64,000 bases of DNA, taken from positions 806,001-870,000 of the forward strand of contig JAXBDG010000016.1 in the NCBI GenBank assembly GCA_036320915.1. The letters are read 5' to 3'. The stretch is from Linnemannia elongata (lineage: Eukaryota > Mortierellomycota > Mortierellomycetes > Mortierellales > Mortierellaceae). Made by a program: the position numbers and the translations under genes. Of this stretch, positions 56,218 to 64,000 are shown piece after piece. The notes beneath the pieces were generated by a model. That model was not told where the DNA came from. It saw only the letters and a list, made by a program, of their open reading frames with translations, and searched no databases. Positions within the stretch are counted from its first letter, which is position 1; the number at the start of each line of letters is the position of its first letter.

Positions 56218-59200
56218 ATGCCCTCGTCTTACACTCACATCGATCCTCATGCACTCGACTCACTCCTTCATAGTACTCTGCAGCTTCACCGCTCGTGCGT
56301 CCAAAAATCCGCCAATACACCGATGACTGCACTAGCTCCAAGTAGCCTGGATCAACAGCAACAACAGCTTCTACAGCAACAACAACAACAAGTACAACAA
56401 AGAGGTGATGGTCATCACTCCCTAGTAACTCCAGGACGTTCACCTTCACAGCTGCGTAGGAGACGAGCACACTCTGCAACTAAGGATCTCAGTCTTAGCG
56501 ATTTTTCCTCATCGTCATCGTCCTCCTTGTCCTCATACCAGGCAGAAGAAGGAATGACAAACCTCCCCTCATCATCATCTATGGTGACTTCGCCCACTCA
56601 GTCGTCGTCAGCTTCACGTCTGCCTTCGTTCGAGTCAGACTGCTTTCGACCCATACCTCCAACACAACTCCTTCTAGCACCTCCGTCCTTTCTTAGCCCC
56701 CCTGCTTCTCCTGCGAGTTCAGTCAGCCCCACAAGTCCACTCAAGATTGCTTTCTCTTCTCCTCGCAACCATTGCAATGACCCCATCGACATCTATACGA
56801 CCTTTGCCTCTTTTCACAACCAGCTCAGTCCTGGCTCAAAACAATCCTATATCGCACAACGCCAAGGGCAGCAACATGATGGACAAATCAAGAGCTGCGA
56901 GCAGCTTCGCTACCAGGAAGAAATCTGTGAGCGACCGACTCTCTTCAGGAGTCGCTCTCTTTCGCAGCCTACGAAGCCTACTATTCCTTCGGACTATCCT
57001 CGGTTTTCAATCAGCAACCAACCTCAATTCGTCACTCCTTCGCAACACACACACCAATCGCATTGTCTTTCACCTCCATCTCCACCTCCACGACCACGAA
57101 GAATGAGAGTGTCGACAGAGTCATCGAACCGTGTCAGAAACACATACCCACATACCTACACGGCATTGTATGTTCCAACCCGTCAGCCTCGCTCTCATGT
57201 CACACATGACTCTAAGAAGGAGACCCCTTTGATCATCCCGATCCATGTTCGATACGTGCCCAAGGATCTATGGGTCCAGGTGGACCTGCCTCGGGACATG
57301 CCCATCCACAAGGCGCGGGACCTGATTCTTGCCAAATGCAGGCTATCATCCGTTCCTTTACAGACCTCCGACACATCCTCCGTTTCAACTACTTCTGAGG
57401 TCACCTTTGCCTCGGACAGTCGTGACACGACCCTTTCGCCCAATCTACGGACACGTGATTCAAGTCACCTTAGAACTGATCTTGATTGGCATAATGGTGA
57501 GAGTTCAGGGTCGCTAACTCTTCCTCGTGAATTCGCGTCGTCACCTTCACGGAACCGTCGCTCAAGCCGCAGTGGACAGGATGACGACAGCTTCAATGAT
57601 CAGGAGAGCATCGACGACGACGAGGCCGAGTTGAGGGCCGAGGAGCTCATTGTCAGCGACCTGTTTGGTCGGTCACCCCCAACTCGAATGAGCACCACGA
57701 ACAATGGTGATCAAGCATATTCAATCAGCCAGGGACTTTCAGGAGTACCTTGCGGGTCTTCACGCGTCAGCGGCGACAGTCACAGGGGTCACAGCGGTGA
57801 CTATTGTCATGCTCAGCCTGCACTGTTTGCATTGCCTATCGTCGAGGAACATGGTCAGCAGAAGCACCGACATCAGGGCCGGCAGAAGCATTGTCTGAGT
57901 CAGCAACAGCTCAATCGATTGATATCCTACTCGACCCTCCACAAGAACGACGGGCATGGGTCAGCGATGGGCGGTGACAAGCACGGCAAGGATGGACAGT
58001 CCACAAAGCGATTTAGCAACATCCCCGGGTGGGCCCACTACAGGAGTCGACAGATCAGCAACAACAGTAAACACATCGATCGCGAAGTCCTCGATCATGG
58101 CGGGATGCTGGCAGATCACTGCCTGGAAGAGGAAAACCCAAACATTACTGATGCTCGCAGTCCTGAGTGCACAGCATGGAAGGCCTGCTTTGGACTCTTC
58201 TGGTTAACTGCAGTAGGTGTCGCTATATTCCTTAGTTGTATGCCGCATACCTTGAGGGTCTTTACAATCAAAGCCGATATATATTTCTAACCGTAATTGC
58301 GATTCAATTGATATCATAATAGGGCCACTGGTTGGACGATTCCAGACTTGTGAGCTCCTACAACTTGCAGCCACATTGTCTCCTGGAACTCCAGCTCAGG
58401 AACAGCTACATTCAACTCCCACCTCCTGGCACACCACTAAACTATTACGATCACTATGCGGAGGGGTTGCTGTACAAACAGTCCAAAAAGAGCAGGCTTG
58501 GTCAAGGAAACAAGGAGTGTGCCTGGAAGGAGCGCTGGGTTGTGTTACAAGGCAACAAATTGTTCATCTATCACAAACGGAAGGTATGGTGTCATTGACA
58601 ATATGCAGTCGTCATAAGCATAAAGGAAATGTACATCCGCTTCTCACCGCCACCTCCATATTTTCGTTTTGACAATAGGATACTACAACAAAATCTCAAG
58701 AGTTGACACCACCGTTAACTGTCCTTGTCTCTGCCGTCCCACAGAATGCTCGCCACAGCTTCAAGCTAACCTCCTCACCAATAACCATGTCTTCCAACAT
58801 GGTCAGTATCTTCACCTCACAGGATTCAGCAGTCCCAGCAGTGTGCTTCAGGGCATCAAGCGAAAGTGTAAGACGAAAATGCATTTGCTCCGCATCATTA
58901 TGGTCACTATGTACATTAATTGCAACTCTGCCAAACTCCTCTAATGTCTTTTTTTGCCACCTTTCCATCCTATAGGAGCTCAATCACTGGATCAGGATAT
59001 TCAACTCACTGAACAATACACCGCTGCAAGTGCTGGCTCCACCATTTGACCCCAATGTGACGACATCGTCAATCGTAATGCCGCCACCTCTCCCGCCATT
59101 GCCGTCTTTGCCACCACCAACCTCTTTGTGCCAAATGGTTATGCCTACTACCAAGCGTCATAGACATCACTCTCTCACAGCTGCTTACCATCGGACCAAC

Positions 59201-62072
59201 ATCGAGGGAGTTTTCCACTCAGAACGCAAAAGGAGTCATACATCCCAGTCAGCTTCAGCCACGCCATCAATCAATCCCATTCTAATTTCAAATGCAGCTG
59301 CTGCATTGTCGAACCTACACCACGGCACTGGCAGTATTAACAGCAACAGCAACAATGGTAGCGAGAGTGGAGGCAGTGGAGTGCGGCAAGCCAACTACAC
59401 CATCTCTGAGCTCAAGTATCGCCTCAGTAGGTCAAGCTATTCCTCGATTGGCTCCGGCTGCAAGAATCTTCACCAATTGGAGCGCCAGACACTGTCTAGG
59501 AACAGTTCCCTATCGAGCTATCAGACTTCAGTCCAGAGTACGCCTGGAGGCCTTGTACGTAGAAGAACCTTCACGGAGCCAGGGTACCTGTCTCGTATGC
59601 GGAGTATGATTTCGCAGCGTAGTTCTCAGCAGATGGTTCAAGACCAACTCCATCGATCCAATGGTACGTACTAAGCACACCCCAAGTACTCGTTAGCTAT
59701 GATATGTATGCAGCGGCACGCAAATCTTGCGGGACCTGACCAGCTGACATGCAATTATTTTTAAACTAGGTTCGGCGCCTGAACCTGTAACTGCTGTTGT
59801 TCGTAACAACGAGCAGGCTGTTAATAACATCGGGGACATTTCACTGCTGGAGCCATCCGTTCAAGCCCTTCTCAAGTCATCTGGGACAGTGTTGTATTCA
59901 GGATACATCTGGCTCTATATCCCTCACGAGGGTGGTGCTTTGAAAAAGGACGACCAGGATTCTCTTGACACCCCTCCAGAGTCTAGGCGAACATTCTTGG
60001 CAACATCGATGAGCAGGACCAGCTCCGCATCTTCGGCGCCGACAGCATCTCATGGAGGGCGAGCAGCCAACATCAGCATTACAAAGGCGTCCGGCCGATA
60101 TGTCAAATGCTTTGCGGTGATCAACGACCAAGGGCAGTTCCAGTGGACAGAAGTCAAGAAGCAGGAGGATAATGACAGAGGCAGCCTAAATGAGCGTCAG
60201 AGCGATTCACCTGTGTCCCGCCCCAGATTCGGGTTTCCGTTGACATCCACACGAAACCGATGTGAGGGAGCTGTCGCCACTGAGTGCGGCCCGGATGTGG
60301 GCAACAACATTGATTTATCAAGCAACAATGCAGGATTCAAACCCGAAAGAACGGTGGAGGTCTCGATGGCGCACAAGTTACGACTCTACTTCTTCTGCAT
60401 CAAGATCTCGACGTCGTCGGCTGGAGACATTGTTGTGGAGTTTGTGGAGTCACCATCGGTCTCATCCCCAAGGTCCTCCTCCCCTGGTAGCCCTCCGGCG
60501 CGTTCCAAGAAGTCACCGCTTCGTGAGAAGAACCGTCTTTCGGCTCTGCCTAGCACGAGAACAGCTTCATCGCCTTTCCCACCTCTTCCAGATAATTCAT
60601 TGCGGACCAAGTCTCACGCGGGGTCCGACAGCTTGGTTCCTTCGTTTGGCCGGTTTAATCACTTGAACCCGCCAGTTTGGCCTTCTATGTCTCCTCTTCA
60701 CGAACGGCCATTGCCTCCTACGCCTATGCCTACGCCTCCGGTTCCTGGATTACTGGCGATCCCCAAATTTGCTTCAACACCTTCATCAGCCCAGGGGCCA
60801 ATCGACAAAAGTCTTCTCACTCGTACACCCAGCCTCTTTGTGGAGAACAGGACTCGTTCGGCCCCGCCAGGGTCGATATTTCCTACGGCAGCGTCGCTCT
60901 CTAAGCACGGCTCATACTCAATGCTGCTGAGAAACGCCATCTTGGCTGCCAGTGCTGACATCACGCCTGAACAAGCGCGCCCCAAACACCATTCCTATTC
61001 ACAAACAGGGACCCCAGACAGGATGATGATGACCCCGGAGTCTGCACCACCAACGGTCGCTATGTCGCCTTCCTCTGCATCCAACGTCATGTCTCTGGCT
61101 GAGGACTTGCAAAAGGCCTTGCAGATACGTCAAGAACCCTCGGATAGCATCGACGGCAGGTCCTCACTGGACCTTCTTGGATCCCCACTACTTTCGTCAT
61201 CCATGCGACAGACCAAGCCAACACTTTCTGAGATCACGTCCAAAAAGCGTGCATCGATTCAGCAACAACAAGAGTCCCTCAATACCGCACTCAATGTGGA
61301 ACGATCTCGACTGAAGCTTATTGGGGTTCTGAAGACTTTGGAGGAGGGGTGCGAAGCTGAGGTGCAGGATGGCTCCTCACAGGCCAAGGCGGCTCACGAG
61401 GAACAGATGAAGCAAGAAGCATCTCGATCTGCCACGGCTGCTATGCTTCGAGTTCTACTTCAATGCCCCTTTTTGGAGCAGACTGAAGCGAAAGATTCCG
61501 AGGGGAGGACATTCATGAGTCTCAAGGGGTACACAGAGACAGAAGCGGCGTGGAAAGCCCTCCAGAATGTTCTTGGGAAATTCTTAGGTATGACTTCATG
61601 TGCTTTGTCCTGAAATATTGTCCCGAGTTCGGGAACGGCCGCGTACTTGTGACACGACATTTGACTCCTTGGTGCCTTTTCTTTTCTTAATTCCGTTCTG
61701 GTTTTTCTTCTCCTAGATGGTCCGATCAAAGATCAGCGGTCTGCCCTTCCGCCAGAAGATACACTCATCCCGTCATACCATGCCCCGCGCGCGCCTGAGA
61801 TCCGTTTATCCGAGAAGGCACAGAACTTTTTGAGGGCCAAGGATCGAGCCAATGCAGCAGCAGTGGCAGCAACAATAGCGATTTTAGCGGGAACTGAAGA
61901 ACAGTCTTCCTTCTTTGTATCTCCTAAACACAACATCTTGCACCAACCACCCACCACAGCTCCATCCATCGCCCTTGGTAGATCGGCAGCAGCGAAGATC
62001 ATTGTCGATCCCTCCACAGTGAAACCCAATGTCGAAAACCACGGCCTGGCCCTCTTTAACAACACCTTTTGA
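56218..62072 (+). CDS. Large RA-PH scaffold protein
   Basis: Six exons: 56218-58212, 58323-58583, 58679-58867, 58976-59663, 59770-61587 and 61717-62072, giving 1768 residues. An RA/ubiquitin-like fold starts near residue 340 (IPIHVRYVPKDLWVQVDLP, then MPIHKARDLILAKCRLSS). It seems interrupted by about 270 disordered residues before resuming at about 650 (WKACFGLFW, GHWLDDSRLVSSYNL, LLELQLRNSYIQLPPPG). A PH domain follows (about 710-830): EGLLYKQSKKSRLG, WKERWVVLQGNKLFIYHKRK, FKLTSSPITMSSNMVSIFTS, ELNHWIRIFNSLNN. A second PH-like region starts near 1085 (SGYIWLYIPHEGG, RYVKCFAVINDQGQFQWTE, LRLYFFCIKIS) and appears to finish near 1621-1650 (FMSLKGYTETEAAWKALQNV). RA-PH order recalls Grb7/MRL adaptors that link Ras-type GTPases to membranes. 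Likely cortical signalling scaffold; partners unknown. Confidence 0.88.
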
Positions 62073-64000
62073 CTCGGAGTGGTAGGTTCAGTCAAAGCCT
62101 TGCTCCCAATGGCTTCCAGTGACACCCCATCCCTCCGGCTAGTTGGACCAGATTCGGACCAGGCAAGTCGTTTAGGATCCCTCCGAGCTCCAAACCCAAC
62201 GGTTGTTTACTAGAGGCGCCGGAAGCAACACACGTCTAGACAGACCAAGATGGGACATGCGGATAAGGACCATATCATTGTAGACCAGGGATATGTCCAT
62301 GGAGGCGATGAAAGGATTAAAAAACAGGGAAGGGTGTTGATGAAGGCAATGGTTGTACAGGGGAAAGGGAGGAAGCGAGGAAGGCGGAAGATTGTATTGC
62401 TTTGGGATAAAGATGGACGATCTATGGACTCGTCCTTGGGATGCTGATGGAGCTGAAGTAGAGGAGAAGGCGCACGTTGTAGCAGTGGCTCACGGAGGGC
62501 ATTTCATTTTGCACGTTGCAACTGTCGAAGGATATGATGAATGGCGTTCTGATTGGATATTTCGCGTTTTTTCTATGATCAATAAACACGCTACTTCAAG
62601 TTGACGTAAGAACGACTTGAAGGCGAGTGCGACCATCGGTGAGAGAATGAAGGCAGAACAAAGGACGTAGAGATGTAAGCCACGTGGAACCCATAGTCAT
62701 GGTATAACCATTGCAACATCTTAACAGGAGAAAAAGGAGCGTTTCGGCTGATTTCATCAAACGCTGGTAAGAGGCGTTAGCAGCCATGAGTTTTTCCGTG
62801 TACAAAAGTGGATGCCATCGCCTTCCTTCGCGCTTCTTTCTTTTTGTCTTCTGTCTCCTATCTTTATGAGATGCCTCACCTCTCTCTCTCTCTCTCTCTC
62901 TTCCATTTACTCTCACTCTCGTCCTCTCTACCACCCCAAAAACACGGATCATCCTGTCAAAAATAATTGTGCTTGGTCTAGAGTTAGGGCAAGATAGTAA
63001 GAGACAAGGTGCTACTGACTTGTCGTTGTGTAGCAACCAGAAACAATGAAAGGGTGGATAACTAAGAGATATGAGACGCTTTCCAGAAAAGACGGTGATA
63101 TGCAACTGGGAAAAAGGAATAGAGAAAGAAGAAGGGTGAATGTGAAGGTTTGAAAAATAAAGAGAGGATAAAGGATGATACGAGAATGCAGGACCTAATG
63201 AGGTTCTTTAAAACACTTTAGAGCGTGTTCTCCAGGTTATCTTTCTCGATTCCTTTCTCTTACTCTGTACCTCGGTTTGGTCTTCTTTTCTTCCCTCATC
63301 CCTTTCCCCTCTTTCCTGTCGAAATCCATCTTTATTCTGTTCTCTCCCATTTTATGTGGACGCTGTTTTCGGGGTCTCTTGGGGTCAAGCCATGCTTTTC
63401 TGTTGTTCGCCTTTCTTGATACGCTGCTTGCTAAAACAATCCAACCGATAGGCTTGGAGGAAGGGAAGCAAGTCTTTCATCAACATCCCATTCTACATCG
63501 GTACGATGCCTGGCACTACAACACCAGATCCAACTTAAAATAGACCCACTTTTGTCCTGAGGACTAAGCAGAAAGTAAGGGCACAAATTAAAAATAAGGT
63601 ACTTTAGTTCAGCGTCGTCTAAATGCATTGAAGTACCAAGAGGATGCCCGGCTGGCAGCATAAGTCGAAATAAAATCTTCGGGACTGATGTCACCGAGGC
63701 AAGGGGTCCGGAGAAAAGGCGGAGGCGGTGCCTTTCTGTCTTCTCATTCGTCCATTTTTTTTCCTGCTCGCCTTTTCTGTATTTGCTTTGGAGCAAGAAG
63801 GGGGGCCATAGCAGAAAGGAATGGGAAGAGCGAAGGGAAAAGTGAGGGGGGAAACGCTCAGTGCATCAAACACAGAAAGGACGGAAAGATGGGGTGGGGA
63901 GAGAATGAAAGAGGCAAAAACACCAACTACAGATCCCTCGGCAATGTTTGAAAAGACATAAGCGGCTTGACCGACTGACCTGGCGAGTACGGAGAAGAGG
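62073..64000. other. 3' flank and right edge, no gene seen
   Basis: 1.9 kb after the RA-PH gene. AATAAA occurs at 62581, and a CT run lies near 62881-62901. Frames are short and on both strands; none resembles a family. Confidence 0.55.

Overview
The window looks like nuclear DNA of a filamentous fungus, most likely an early-diverging one of the Mortierella type (Mortierellomycota). The clade is an inference from overall gene style, not from a search. The fungal call rests on many short GT-AG introns (48 in the models below, mostly 77-160 bp, many with CTAAC/CTAAT branch sites), pyrimidine-rich leaders and fungal protein families. Gene models were joined by hand from splice sites, reading phase and family motifs. 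Every multi-exon model keeps an open frame and has a total length divisible by three. No tRNA cluster, phage, bacterial operon, CRISPR array or biosynthetic gene cluster was seen.

Left part (1-20.6 kb), mostly metabolism and secretion: a small coiled-coil protein (717-1184 +), a secreted seven-exon multicopper oxidase (2130-4575 -), a secreted acid-phosphatase-like phosphoesterase (7037-8084 +), an unrecognised 600-residue secreted protein (11215-13168 +), dihydroxyacetone kinase (13547-15322 -), a PhzF-family isomerase (16916-17940 +) and glutamate decarboxylase (18586-20506 +).

Middle (21-41 kb): an F-box protein (21138-23399 -); a 27-bp-arm inverted repeat; a disordered/coiled-coil protein (23921-26762 +); then four genes head to tail on the minus strand: a xanthine phosphoribosyltransferase with an 11-nt microexon, calcineurin A with a 1.24-kb first intron, a hexokinase-family kinase and an RluA-type pseudouridine synthase. 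A divergent 404-bp promoter with an 11-bp-period tandem repeat leads to a small EF-hand protein whose first coding exon is only the ATG. A small membrane protein follows (40182-40828 -).

Right part (41-64 kb), signalling and regulation: a PA14-domain protein with a GC-AG intron, a rhodanese plus dual-specificity phosphatase of MAPK-phosphatase architecture, tRNA-Asn(GUU), a C2H2 zinc-finger regulator with paired palindromes in its promoter, and a 1768-residue RA-PH scaffold in which both the RA-like and a second PH-like fold appear split by long disordered inserts. Calcineurin A, the EF-hand protein, the MAPK-phosphatase-like protein and the RA-PH scaffold make this stretch rich in calcium, kinase and GTPase signalling genes, but nothing shows that they work as one system. 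The long gaps hold microsatellites, homopolymers and pyrimidine-rich leaders.
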